Below are positions 1 through 11,805 of a DNA stretch of 64,000 nucleotides, one piece after another. Position 1 is the first letter of the stretch; each line of letters opens with the position of its first letter. The stretch is from contig CM017571.1 of NCBI GenBank assembly GCA_007844125.1, positions 29,027,978-29,091,977 on the forward strand. The letters are read 5' to 3'. Below the pieces are notes generated by a model. It saw nothing but the letters and a program-made list of their open reading frames with translations, had not been told where the DNA came from and made no database searches. This DNA comes from Sinonovacula constricta. Taxonomy: Eukaryota > Mollusca > Bivalvia > Cardiida > Solecurtidae. The translations under genes and the position numbers were made by a program.

Positions 1-2309
1 CTACTTGTAACAATATCATTACATTTTATCATTACTTTTATCAATGCTATATCAATGCCTGTCATCCCTTTTAATAACAATTGGTAGCTCCCATATTACA
101 CACAGAGATAAGTAGAGTTTTTGAACATATATGTCTATAATATTATTACCTGATAGTTGTTAAAGGAAAGAAAAAAACAACAATATTTTTTGTTTGATTC
201 CAGTGAGGCAACATTCTATACATTGATGGTGATATCCTTTGATTGCTTTTCCACAGGTCATTTAAGACTTGTGTCGACACTTAAAGCAAGACAAGTGCTT
301 CAGCATTTTCCTCCATCAATAACAGGGTAACAATGGTCAAGGCTCAGTCACTGCAGAGGTTCCCTTCTTGGCTGAGGGAAAAACTTGCATGTTGGAGTGA
401 GGTCTTCCTCAACCAACATATAGTGAATGTTACTTAACTGTCCATTGTTATGGTATTACAGGGTACTTAAAAAATAGAAGAAATTTCTTGGTATAAAAGC
501 CATAACCAGACCAACAATATCTCCAATTAAAACAATTACTGTGCATAATGCACATAAGACTCATGACATGGCACTTGAGCCCCACATATGACAATGCACT
601 TGAGCTGCACAAAGGGCAAATAAGTAAATATTTGGTTATCACTCCATACATACACCGTGGTTTACTTGACCAGAAAAACTTCATTCTCAAGAGTATTTGC
701 ATGAAGCATTTGTTTATCTCCATGTCAAAAATGGAACAAAAATTTAGCCAATGAAATGATTACAATTTTTAAACAACAGACAATGCAGGTGCAGCCATCT
801 TGTCATTGACAATAGTTTATGGAAGAGTAAGGTCAATGTAATGTGCATTTTCATTGGACCACTGGTTGCTATGAATATTTATGAATATTAACTTTTACTA
901 GCCTACTATCCCATGGCCACGATGAAGGTGAGCGGTATGAGTGAACGTGGGTCCTGATGATGGCATTCAAGGTATCTTGTGCCATGTCTTCCTGGCATTG
1001 ATAAGCAAACAAGTATTTATAGAATAGGAATCCCTTGAAAATAACAGACTTATTATTCATATTTCTTATTTTGATTTATAAGTATCTAAAACAGCAACAT
1101 AACTAAAACGTGAGGCAATCATTCAGCTTGATCTATATTTGATCAGGACTTATTATGCTATATCTTATTGCCACAGTTACACTAAATCTTCTGACATAGG
1201 CTGCAGAATTCATTGGGTTTTACACCCATATAACAAACTTCCATCATTGGAAGATGGTGTACACTTCCTTCTATATTGTACATATTGATGGGTCAATGGA
1301 ACACTATTCTAACTAGGTTTTTCATATTTTACAGAAGGTAAAAAGTTTAATACTTGTTTCAGTTGTGAACTTAAAAATTGTTTTTTACTGTCTATTATAA
1401 TAAAGCATGTTGTACTTTTTTGCATTCGTCATGCAGAGTTAATTAATTAGATCAACCTTAATTGCATTTTGTTGATATAAAAGTATTGCCTCTTATGTAA
1501 GTTGAAATAGTCTTCTGTTGACATACTGATATCTAACTCTGGAAAGGTGTAGTACTACCATTACTGGTAAAGACTGCAGTGATACCACATCACAAATAAT
1601 TCTGTCCTGGCACTCTATCAAACAGCTCCAGAATCATTCTGTTAATCTGAGCTGGTACCATTTATATACCCCTATTTTCTACATTGATATCTTTAAACAC
1701 TTCAGGAAATTATTTTAAACAATGGACCAGTTTCTTCTTTTCTGATCAAAGTTCATTCTGATTGCAATTAAAGAGACCATTGTCTCCATATAACTAAGAT
1801 TGTAATTGAAATTTCATGCCCATTTAACTTGTTACTTGCACTTTTTCAATGTTTACACTCACATAAAATTTATTTATGTCTAAAAATATGAATGTTATAA
1901 AATGGTATGAAGCTTCTGTCATCTAAAGCATGTCTAAGTATCATGTTTACATAGAACATAATTGATACATTCCATCTGGATTATCAGTGAGGGATGTTTA
2001 TAAACAAAATACCTGATAGTGTATATAGACCTCCTCAGCTTCTCACAACCTTAGTCACAGTTACTGATCAAAGTCAGCAGTTCTGTCCAGTGTCCACCAA
2101 CATTTGATGAGAATTTTCACACTTCTTATCCAATTATTTTAATTGTTTGGCAGTTAACAAATTATCAGGTTATTGAATAAACTGCTTTAAATCATCATGT
2201 ATATTATATAATTATTGTCATTTTCATCAGTAAACATATATCAAGATGTTTCCATGATTTACATTGCCTTTTGCAGTTTTTAACCATGCTCTGTAGAAAA
2301 GCCTTGATT
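1..2309. other. AT-rich non-coding sequence, nothing recognised
   Basis: Only short open frames (up to 91 codons) overlapping on both strands, without recognisable domains or splice-supported exons. Confidence 0.6.
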
Positions 2310-2430
2310 TTTTGTAAAACTTATTTTACCTTTTTTTTAAATTTATTTTACCTTTATTTCGAACTTATTTTACCTTTTTTTATAACTTATTTTATCTTTT
2401 TTTCTTTGAACTTATTGTACCTTTTTTCTG
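2310..2430. repeat. About 25-bp AT-rich short tandem repeat, five units
   Basis: Units of the form AACTTATTTTACCTTTTTTT recur five times with small length changes. Confidence 0.75.
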
Positions 2431-2587
2431 TGAAGTATATTCTATAAGCAGTATTTGCAGTCTGTATCTTAAATTAAAAAACAATAATTAAAGAAATATA
2501 CAACGAATGTTTCCATAGTAATAGCCCTTAGCTTTACCTATACCAAATTCTAAGTTTTTGGTTTAAAACTAATGACTCAACCTATTG

Positions 2588-2696
2588 CCAGAGACTCAGC
2601 AGCAAGTAGTGCGGATCTTAATCAGACAACTCCCAGCACATTGATCTGGTACACTATTTACCTAAGCATTATAAATATGTGCTCAGCAAGCTAAAG
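2588..2696 (+). repeat. Dispersed repeat family D, copy 1
   Basis: Shares ordered blocks with copies at 4493, 14520 and 61586: GCAGCAAGTAGTGCGGATCT, then GATCTGGTACACTATTTACC, then TAAGCATTATAAATATGTGC, then TCAGCAAGCT. Family unnamed by me; there is no coding potential or clear ends. Confidence 0.65.
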
Positions 2697-3080
2697 TCAC
2701 CATATAACCCCAACCACTGAGGTTCACTAATACATATTTCCATAAAAGGTAATAAAACAGGTGGAAAATACATACCTGTGAGGTGAAATGAGGACATCAG
2801 TAAACACCACAAATATTTGCCAGTCTGGTAACAGTCACTTTCCAGAGTCAAGTGGTCACATAACTGTCATAGTACCTTAAGTTGCCATTATAATCATCTC
2901 ACATGTTTATAAACCCGTCACATGTGTGACATAAACAAAACCATGGTCTCAGCATCTTTGGACAGAACACTTAGTATACTTATCAGAAACAATATACAGT
3001 TGTTCATATGATTAAAGGGGATACCCATATTATCTTATTTGTATACTGAGGGCAATAAAAAGACAATGAATATTTTCCTT

Positions 3081-3251
3081 TAACCCTTTCATGCATGCTT
3101 GTGCCATTTTATGCTTTTGTTATGCCTGCACAATTATAAATCAGTTGAATCTGCATATATAGGGGGTTTATTTGTTGATTTTTTAGCCAAGGATCTATAA
3201 TTTTAAATGCTAAGCAGACATTATGCACATGTTCTATGAATGAAAGGGTTA
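3081..3251. mobile_element. MITE-like element with TAACCCTTTCAT inverted ends
   Basis: 171 bp bounded by TAACCCTTTCATGCATG on the left and the near-exact inverse TATGAATGAAAGGGTTA (3235-3251) on the right. It is AT-rich and non-coding inside. No clear longer target-site duplication was found. Confidence 0.6.
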
Positions 3252-4492
3252 GGTGGGGTATATTCACCATATCAACCTAAACAAAAGTCGGTCACTGATG
3301 TTCCTTCAAATGAGTTTACATGCAATACCGAATCATTTTAACTGTGCCAGAAGACACCACTTTGTATCTAAGATATACTCCTAGGTTGTTGTTTTTTTAC
3401 AAATGATGTTCACTCATTTTATAAAATGTTTCTGTATGGTTTAACAGGGTTAACCACTATTCTGTATGGTTTACACCATATCTTGTTTCCACATTTTGGG
3501 CATCAAAATGACATGTTGTATTTTTTATTGTAACAGGTGAACTTTTTATTAGAAATGGTCAGCCATGTTGTTGTTTTTTCATAATGAGCTCTGAACAGCA
3601 TGTGGTCAGTTTTAAAGAAGCACCATTTGCTATTCAAGTGTTTTTATTGGGTTTGAATTCTAGGAAGCTTACTGTTTTTACTGAAATTATTGCAAGAAAT
3701 ATTATCACTTTGTCTAGTTCACCAATGCTTAAAAACCACAATAACAAAATGTTGCCTTTAAGACAGTATAGTAGTCAGAGTTGTAATTTCAAGACATGTA
3801 CATTTATTTAAAGCAGTTTATTCAATAACCTTATATCTACAATTTAAACCATATATATTACAATGTGACATTTTTCTCTAATTAGGTAAGTGTACAGGTC
3901 ACAAGTTAACAAAGGTGACATATAGTATGTCATTAATTGTATTTCTTTTTACTGATTCAATTTTATTCGACAAAAATCTGATTTTAATGCTAAAAAGCAA
4001 ATGGTGTTAACCAAATGCTGCTATACATTACAAAAAATAACAATGACAAAAAACACAGAAACCATTTAGAAAATCTATCTGAAGACTGTAAAACCCATCT
4101 ACAGTTTGTAATGTTTTAAAACTGTTACAAGTGCTTTATCTGCTTGCTACATAAACCTTACAATATCAACAACACTACAAAACTAGCTGGACCTTTCTAA
4201 ACCAATTCAACAAGGGATGTATTTTATGCTGGTATACTTGGGTTGCCAGGAGTGACAGAAGAGGTCTTCCTGCGTCATATAGGTTACTAAACATTGGCAG
4301 GAAGGATGTATGCTGGGCACACTTACAACCCAGCCCCCCCCCCCCCACCCCATTGACACATGGGTACAAGATATCAGGGCTAGGGTTTAGCAAGGACTTA
4401 TTATAGGCTTGGCCTTTATCTGGTTGCATTTATTACTAAGCAAAACAAAATTGTAGATATCTACTTTGAAATAACACACACAGACATACTGC
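3252..4492. other. AT-rich non-coding sequence, nothing recognised
   Basis: Short open frames only. A C-rich run lies at 4335-4349. Confidence 0.6.
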
Positions 4493-4550
4493 TAGAGACT
4501 CTGCAGCAAATAGAGCAGACATTGATCAGACAGCTGCCAAAGCCTTAAGT
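4493..4550 (+). repeat. Dispersed repeat family D, copy 2 (fragment)
   Basis: GAGACTCTGCAGCAAATAGA then GCAGACATTGATCAGACAGC match the 5' half of copies 1 and 4. It abuts the left side of the 37-bp array. Confidence 0.55.
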
Positions 4551-4555
4551 AACCC

Positions 4556-4605
4556 TTTGTGTGTGTGTGTGTGTGCATGTGTGCATGCATGTGCTTGCAT
4601 GGGAG
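4556..4605. repeat. GT/GTGCAT microsatellite
   Basis: An uninterrupted GT run followed by GCATGTGTGCATGCATG, directly before the 37-bp array. Confidence 0.85.
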
Positions 4606-4689
4606 TGTGTCCCACCAAAGAAAAAAGTGCCCCAGTCTTGTTGCACATTGTATTGTGACCCATAGACCCCAGTCTTGTTGCACATTGTA

Positions 4690-6190
4690 TTGTGACCCAT
4701 AGACCCCAGTCTTGTTGCACATTGTATTGTGACTCATGGGCCCCAGTCTTGTTGCACATTGTATTGTGACTCATAGACCCCAGTCTTGTTGCACATTGTA
4801 TTGTGACTCATAGACCCCAGTCTTGTTGCACATTGTATTGTGACCCATAGACCCCAGTCTTGTAACATGTTGTATTGTGACCTATAGACCCCAGTCTTGT
4901 TGCACATTGTATTGTGTTACATAGACCCCAGTCTTCTTGCACATTATATTGTTACCCATAGACCCCAGTCTTGTTGCACATTGTATTGTGACCCATAGAC
5001 CCCAGTCTTGTTGCACATTGTATTGTGACCCATGGACCCCAGTCTTGTTGCACATTGTATTGTGACCCATAGACCCCAGTCTTGTTGCACATTGTATTGT
5101 GACCCATAGACCCCAGTCTTGTTGCACATTGTATTGTGACCCAAAGACCCCAGTCTTGTTGCACATTGTATTGTGACCCATAGACCCCAGTCTTGTTGCA
5201 CATTGTATTGTGACCCATAGACCCCAGTCTTGTAACATGTTGTATTGTGACCCATAGACCCCAGTCTTGTTGCACATTGTATTGTGACCCATGGGCCCCA
5301 GTCTTGTTACATGTTGTATTGTGACCCATAGACCCCAGTCTTGTTACATGTTGTATTGTGACCCATAGACCCCAGTCTTGTAACATGTTGTATTGTGACC
5401 CATAGACCCCAGTCTTGTTGCACATTGTATTGTGACCCATAGACCCCAGTCTTGTAACATGTTATATTGTGACCCATAGACCCCAGTCTTGTTGCACATT
5501 GTATTGTGACCCATGGGCCCCAGTCTTGTTACATGTTGTATTGTGACCCATAGACCCCAGTCTTGTTGCACATTGTATTGTGACTCATGGGCCCCAGTCT
5601 TGTTGCACATTGTATTGTGACTCATAGACCCCAGTCTTGTTGCACATTGTATTGTGACTCATAGACCCCAGTCTTGTTGCACATTGTATTGTGACCCATA
5701 GACCCCAGTCTTGTAACATGTTGTATTGTGACCTATAGACCCCAGTCTTGTTGCACATTGTATTGTGTTACATAGACCCCAGTCTTCTTGCACATTATAT
5801 TGTTACCCATAGACCCCAGTCTTGTTGCACATTGTATTGTGACCCATAGACCCCAGTCTTGTTGCACATTGTATTGTGACCCATGGACCCCAGTCTTGTT
5901 GCACATTGTATTGTGACCCATAGACCCCAGTCTTGTTGCACATTGTATTGTGACCCATAGACCCCAGTCTTGTTGCACATTGTATTGTGACCCAAAGACC
6001 CCAGTCTTGTTGCACATTGTATTGTGACCCATAGACCCCAGTCTTGTTGCACATTGTATTGTGACCCATAGACCCCAGTCTTGTAACATGTTGTATTGTG
6101 ACCCATAGACCCCAGTCTTGTTGCACATTGTATTGTGACCCATGGGCCCCAGTCTTGTTACATGTTGTATTGTGACCCATAGACCCCAGT
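4690..6190. repeat. 851-bp higher-order duplication (23 x 37 bp) in the 37-bp array
   Basis: A block of about 650 bp from about 4690 recurs 851 bp downstream from about 5541, with the same order of rare variants: TGACTCATGGG, then TGTAACATG, then GTGTTACATAG, then CTTCTTGCACATTATATTG, then CCCAAAGACC. 851 is exactly 23 units. The match breaks near 5340/6191. Confidence 0.88.
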
Positions 6191-6519
6191 CTTGTAACAT
6201 GTTGTATTGTGACCCATAGACCCCAGTCTTGTAACATGTTATATTGTGACCCATAGACCCCAGTCTTGTTGCACATTGTATTGTGACCCATAGACCCCAG
6301 TCTTGTTGCACATTGTATTGTGACCCATAGACCCCAGTCTTGTTGCACATTGTATTGTGACCCATAGACCCCAGTCTTGTTGCACATTGTATTGTGACCC
6401 ATAGACCCCAGTCTTGTTACACGTTGTCTTGTGACCTATAGACCCCAGTCTTGTTGCACATTGTATTGTGACCCATAGACCCCAGTCTTGTTGCACATTG
6501 TATTGTGACCCAATGGGCC

Positions 6520-7620
6520 CCAGTCTTGTTACATGTTGTATTGTGACCCATAGACCCCAGTCTTGTAACATGTTGTATTGTGACCCATAGACCCCAGTCT
6601 TGTTGCACATTGTATTGTGACCCATGGGCCCCAGTCTTGTTACATGTTGTATTGTGACCCATGGGCCCCAGTCTTGTTACATGTTGTATTGTGACCCATA
6701 GACCCCAGTCTTGTAACATGTTGTATTGTGACCCATAGACCCCAGTCTTGTTGCACATTGTATTGTGACCCATAGACCCCAGTCTTGTTACACGTTGTCT
6801 TGTGACCTATAGACCCCAGTCTTGTTGCACATTGTATTGTGACCCATAGACCCCAGTCTTGTTGCACATTGTATTGTGACCCATGGGCCCCAGTCTTGTT
6901 ACATGTTGTATTGTGACCCATAGACCCCAGTCTTGTTGCACATTGTATTGTGACCTATAGACCCCAGTCTTGTTACACATTGTATTGTGACCTATAGACC
7001 CCAGTCTTGTTACATGTTATATTGTGACCCATAGACCCCAGTCTTGTTACATGTTATATTGTGACCCATAGACCCCAGTCTTGTTGCACATTGTATTGTG
7101 ACCCATAGACCCCAGTCTTGTTACATGTTGTATTGTGACCCATAGACCCCAGTCTTGTAACATGTTGTATTGTGACCCATAGACCCCAGTCTTGTTGCAC
7201 ATTGTATTGTGACCCATGGGCCCCAGTCTTGTTACATGTTGTATTGTGACCCATGGGCCCCAGTCTTGTTACATGTTGTATTGTGACCCATAGACCCCAG
7301 TCTTGTAACATGTTGTATTGTGACCCATAGACCCCAGTCTTGTTGCACATTGTATTGTGACCCATAGACCCCAGTCTTGTTACACGTTGTCTTGTGACCT
7401 ATAGACCCCAGTCTTGTTGCACATTGTATTGTGACCCATAGACCCCAGTCTTGTTGCACATTGTATTGTGACCCATGGGCCCCAGTCTTGTTACATGTTG
7501 TATTGTGACCCATAGACCCCAGTCTTGTTGCACATTGTATTGTGACCTATAGACCCCAGTCTTGTTACACATTGTATTGTGACCTATAGACCCCAGTCTT
7601 GTTACATGTTATATTGTGAC
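6520..7620. repeat. 592-bp higher-order duplication (16 x 37 bp) in the 37-bp array
   Basis: The variant order around 6600-6980 (ATGGGCC pair, TAACATG, TTACACGTTGTCTTGTGACC, ATGGGCC) repeats at 7190-7570, offset 592 bp, exactly 16 units. Several reading frames repeat at this offset with identical translations. Confidence 0.85.
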
Positions 7621-8250
7621 CCATAGACCTCAGTCTTGTTACATGTTATATTGTGACCCATAGACCCCAGTCTTGTTGCACATTGTATTGTGACCCATGG
7701 GCCCCAGTCTTGTTACATGTTGTATTGTGACCTATAGACCCCAGTCTTGTTGCACATTGTATTGTGACCCATAGACCCCAGTCTTGTTGCACATTGTATT
7801 GTGACCCATAGACCCCAGTCTTGTTGCACATTGTATTGTGACCCATAGACCCCAGTCTTGTTGCACATTGTATTGTGACCCATAGACCCCAGTCTTGTTG
7901 CACATTGTATTGTGACCCATAGACCCCAGTCTTGTTACACATTGTATTGTGACCCATAGACCCCAGTCTTGTTGCACATTGTATTGTGACCCATAGACCC
8001 CAGTCTTCTTGCACATTGTATTGTTACCCATAGACCCCAGTCTTGTTACATGTTATATTGTGACCCATAGACCCCAGTCTTGTTGCACATTGTATTGTGA
8101 CCCATAGACCCCAGTCTTGTTACATGTTGTATTGTGACCCATAGACCCCAGTCTTGTTGCACATTGTATTGTGACCTATATTCTCCAGTCTTGCTACATG
8201 TTGTCTTGTGACCCATAGACCCCAGTCTTGTTGCACATTGTATTGTGACC

Positions 8251-8567
8251 TGACCTGGTAGCGCATTCGGTAGAGCGTCGGCTCTAGGTACCGGAGGCCC
8301 CGGGTTCGATCCCGGGCAACGACATACCAAAGTCGTAAAAAATGGTAGTGGTATAGCTCCCTTGCTAACGCTCAAGCAAATATAAGGGTAGTTCCACGAC
8401 TGGTTGGCCCGGTGTCAGGATAATGTGACTTGGTGTGGTATCATGCCAGGTGTTCACGGCATGCTATACACAGTGAAGGCAGCACCATATCTGCTTCAAG
8501 TGGACATCGTCTCCGGATAACTGAAAAACTGTTGGTGGGACGATAAACCCAATAAACAAATAATAAA
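8251..8567 (+). mobile_element. tRNA-derived SINE inside the 37-bp array
   Basis: 317 bp unrelated to the array. The head carries a pol III A box (GGTAGCGCATTCGGTAGAGCG region, about 8256-8276) and a B box (GGTTCGATCCC, 8303-8313) at tRNA spacing. The tail ends GGGACGATAAACCCAATAAA then AT-rich sequence. It is flanked by 16-bp direct repeats (ACATTGTATTGTGACC at 8235-8250 and 8568-8583), which fit a target-site duplication of array sequence. The head lacks a pairable acceptor stem, so it is not a working tRNA gene. Confidence 0.9.
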
Positions 8568-10151
8568 ACATTGTATTGTGACCCATAGACCCCAGTCTTG
8601 TTACACATTGTATTGTGACCCATAGACCCCAGTCTTGTTACATGTTGTATTGTGACCCATAGACCCCAGTCTTGTTGCACATTGTATTGTGACCCATGGG
8701 CCCCAGTCTTGTTGCACATTGTATTGTGACCTATAGACCCCAGTCTTGTTACATGTTGTATTGTGACCCATAGACCCCAGTCTTGTTGCACATTGTATTG
8801 TGACCCATAGACCCCAGTCTTGTTACATGTTGTATTGTGACCCATAGACCCCAGTCTTGTTGCACATTGTATTGTGACCCATAGACCCCAGTCTTGTTGC
8901 ACATTGTATTGTGACCCATAGACCCCAGTCTTGTTACATGTTGTATTGTGACCCATAGACCCCAGTCTTGTTACATGTTGTATTGTGACCCATAGACCCC
9001 AGTCTTGTTGCACATTGTATTGTGACCCATAGACCGCAGTCTTGTTACATGTTGTATTGTGACCCAAAGACCCCAGTCTTGTTGCACATTGTATTGTGAC
9101 CCATAGACCCCAGTCTTGTTGCATATTGTATTGTGACCCATAGACCCCAGTCATGTTACATGTTATATTGTGACCCATAGACCGCAGTCTTGTTACATGT
9201 TATATTGTGACCCATACACCCCAGTCTTGTTACATGTTATATTGTGACCCATAGACCCCAGTCTTGTTGCACATTGTATTGTGACCCATAGACCCCAGTC
9301 TTGTTACATGTTATATTGTGACCCATACACCCCAGTCTTGTTACATGTTATATTGTGACCCATAGACCCCAGTCTTGTTACATATTGTATTGTGACCCAT
9401 ACACCCCAGTCTTGTTACATGTTATATTGTGACCCATAGACCGCAGTCTTGTTACATGTTGTATTGTGACCCATACACCCCAGTCTTGTTGCACATTGTA
9501 TTGTGACCCATAGACCCCAGTCTTGTTACATGTTGTATTGTGACCCATAGACCCCAGTCTTGTTGCACATTGTATTGTGACCCATAGACCCCAGTCTTGT
9601 TACATGTTGTATTGTGACCCATAGATCCCAGTCTTGTTGCACATTGTATTGTGACCCATGGGCCCCAGTCTTGTTACATGTTGTATTGTGACCCATAGAC
9701 CCCAGTCTTGTTACATGTTGTATTGTGACCCATAGACCCCAGTCTTGTTGCACAATGTATTGTGACCCATAGACCCCAGTCTTGTTACATGTTGTATTGT
9801 GACCCATAGACCCCAGTCTTGTTGCACATTGTATTGTGACCCATAGACCCCAGTCTTGTTACATGTTGTATTGTGACCCATAGACCCCAGTCTTGTTGCA
9901 CATTGTATTGTGACCCATAGACCCCAGTCTTGTTGCACATTGTATTGTGACCCATAGACCCCAGTCTTGTTGCACATTGTATTGTGACCCATAGACCCCA
10001 GTCTTGTTACATGTTGTCTTGTGACCATAGTCCCTTATCTTGTTGTACATTTTCTTGTAACCCATAGTCCCTTGTCTTGTTGTAAATCTTCTTGTGACCA
10101 ATAGTCCCAAGTCTTGTCGCACATTTACTTTGACTTTACTTGTTGTCTTGT

Positions 10152-11742
10152 ATTTTGGGTTTTATGGCACACCGACACTTAACTGGTCATACTGCGCCAT
10201 ATATAAAGAAGTTTAATGTGAATAGAGCATAATCAGGTTAAAACTAAACTATGTGAGTAAAATATAGAAAAATATAGAAAAACTATTAAGTTAAAATAAT
10301 GTGAATTTTAATTGAAAACAGGTTAATATATTAAACGGTTTAAAAAAGTATAATGTTTGCTAAATAAACAGTTTAAAAATGTATAACTTATTAAGAATAC
10401 TAATCTTGTTCATGAAGCAAAAAAGTTTAGAATCTGACACTGTCTTAAACAGTTCGTACATGTTACTGACATTTAAATACTTCAACCAAATATGGTCTGT
10501 GTCGATACACTGTTATAAAATATGGGTGACTGTCAGTGGTTCCTGGTAAGGAACACAAACAGGTTGAACTTCTCTTTTAAAAAGATATGAATGAGTTAAT
10601 CTAGTATGTCCAATGAGACAGCGGGTAAGAGCTACGTCTTCCTGTCTACTTTACTCTACTGAGACATTGGCACCGATGTTATGTTTAATTACGTGTAATT
10701 TGTTTTAAATAATATTGTCCCAACTTGTTTGCCATTTGGTTGAAATATATCATTTAATAAGTGATTTAAAATCAGTGTGTGGGATGCAAAGATCTGTCTC
10801 AGGGAGGGCTGAGGCAGTTTTTTGCACTCTTGTCTGCATCCTCATTTCCTTGGATGCCTACATTACTAGGAAGCCAACAGAAGGAGATTTTGTTAGCGTT
10901 ATATAAACTTTGAAGTTTGACAAGGACAGTGTTAACATATGGATTTGAATAATAATGAATAATTCAGTGAATTTATGCTCTGCAATAGATATAATGAGTC
11001 TGAAAATATAACATATTTTTCACTGGAATGTTCTGCAATAAAATCAAGGCTTAGACTTATAGCCTGGATTTCAGCATCGAAGATAGACTAGTTGTTAGGA
11101 AGTCTTTAATGCAGTGGCTATTACTTACGGAGGCACAGCCAACTTAACTGTCCTTTGAACCATCAGTATATATATAAGGTGATCAGAATACTTGTCACGG
11201 AGTTCGAGAAATTTAGTTTGTAAAATCAAAGGATCTGTGTTCTACTTTTTATTTTTACAGGGTTCTTAATTCACATCAGGGGAACGGAGTTGCCATGGTG
11301 AATGTTCAATTGTGGGGTTTTCAGAAATGCTATCGAGTTTTATACCTGATGTGTTTATGCTACCTCTAAGCCTTAAACCAAGAGGTCGGATGGCTTTAGG
11401 TGATCGATCATAAAGCTCTTCATGTTTAGGGTTGGAAACACAATTAAACATTGGGTTATCAGGGGTAGTGGTAGATATGAGTTTAATTATATACTGCAAA
11501 GAAAGTTTCTCGCGACACAAGTATAATGATGGTTCACAAGTTTAATGATGGTTCGTTGGCTTCAACGTAAAGGCTTTGCACAGGTGAGGTCCTGAATGCT
11601 CCTAGAGCTAGACGAACTCCCTGGTTGTGAACGACGTCCAGTATCTGGAGATAGGACCTCCTGGCAGAACCATAGACTATGCTTCCTTAATCTAATTTAG
11701 ACCGAATTAGGAAACGGTACAGAAGTAACAATGTTTTCCTAC
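10152..11742 (-). mobile_element. 5'-truncated non-LTR retrotransposon remnant (RT tail plus RNase H)
   Basis: The minus strand encodes the end of a reverse transcriptase: SIVYGSARRSYLQILDVVHN near 11680-11620 and SLQYIIKLIST near 11500, followed by ELYDRSPKAIRPLGLRLRG. Downstream comes an RNase H domain: TDGSKDS near 11150 and WLPSNVGIQGNEDADKSAK near 10860, with a C-x2-H-type GHTRLTHSYLF segment near 10600. Stops interrupt it, for example one in the position of the Y of LDYGS. The order RT then RNase H fits the I/jockey group. 11-bp direct repeats TGTTGTCTTGT (10141-10151 and 11743-11753) may be the target-site duplication. It sits in the decayed right shoulder of the 37-bp array. Confidence 0.85.
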
Positions 11743-11805
11743 TGTTGTCTTGTGACCCGCAGTTCCCAGTCTTCTTGTACATTTACTTTGATTTAACTTA
11801 CTTGG
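11743..11805. repeat. Detached decayed shoulder of the 37-bp array
   Basis: TGTTGTCTTGTGACCCGCAG, TCCCAGTCTTCTTGTACATT and TACTTTGATTTAACTTACTT resemble the left flank at 10090-10140 (AGTCTTGTCGCACATTTACT, TTGACTTTACTT). This indicates that the retrotransposon inserted into diverged array sequence. Confidence 0.65.

Larger units (their letters stand above)
4631..10132. repeat. 37-bp minisatellite array, about 140 units
   Basis: Head-to-tail units with consensus CAGTCTTGTTGCACATTGTA then TTGTGACCCATAGACCC. Main variants are TTGTTGCACATT, TTGTTACATGTT and TTGTAACATGTT, plus ATAGACC versus ATGGGCC. The unit is not a multiple of three and has no stop on the minus strand in any frame, so three phases stay open for hundreds of bases and give a 37-residue false peptide cycle (MGHNTMCNKTGVYGSQYN...). 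The right edge decays from about 10020. The array is split by a SINE at 8251-8567, and a decayed shoulder reappears beyond the retrotransposon at 11743-11800. Confidence 0.97.

Noticed and set aside
8251..8325. A tRNA gene
   Set aside because: A and B boxes are present, but the acceptor stem does not pair and it belongs to a SINE with target-site duplications.
4492..10122. Many overlapping minus-strand open frames of 80-245 codons
   Set aside because: All translate the 37-bp unit in rotating phase; no start context, domain or splice evidence.
4631..10132. Regular repeats resembling a CRISPR array
   Set aside because: Units are contiguous with no unique spacers, the host is eukaryotic, and there are no cas genes.
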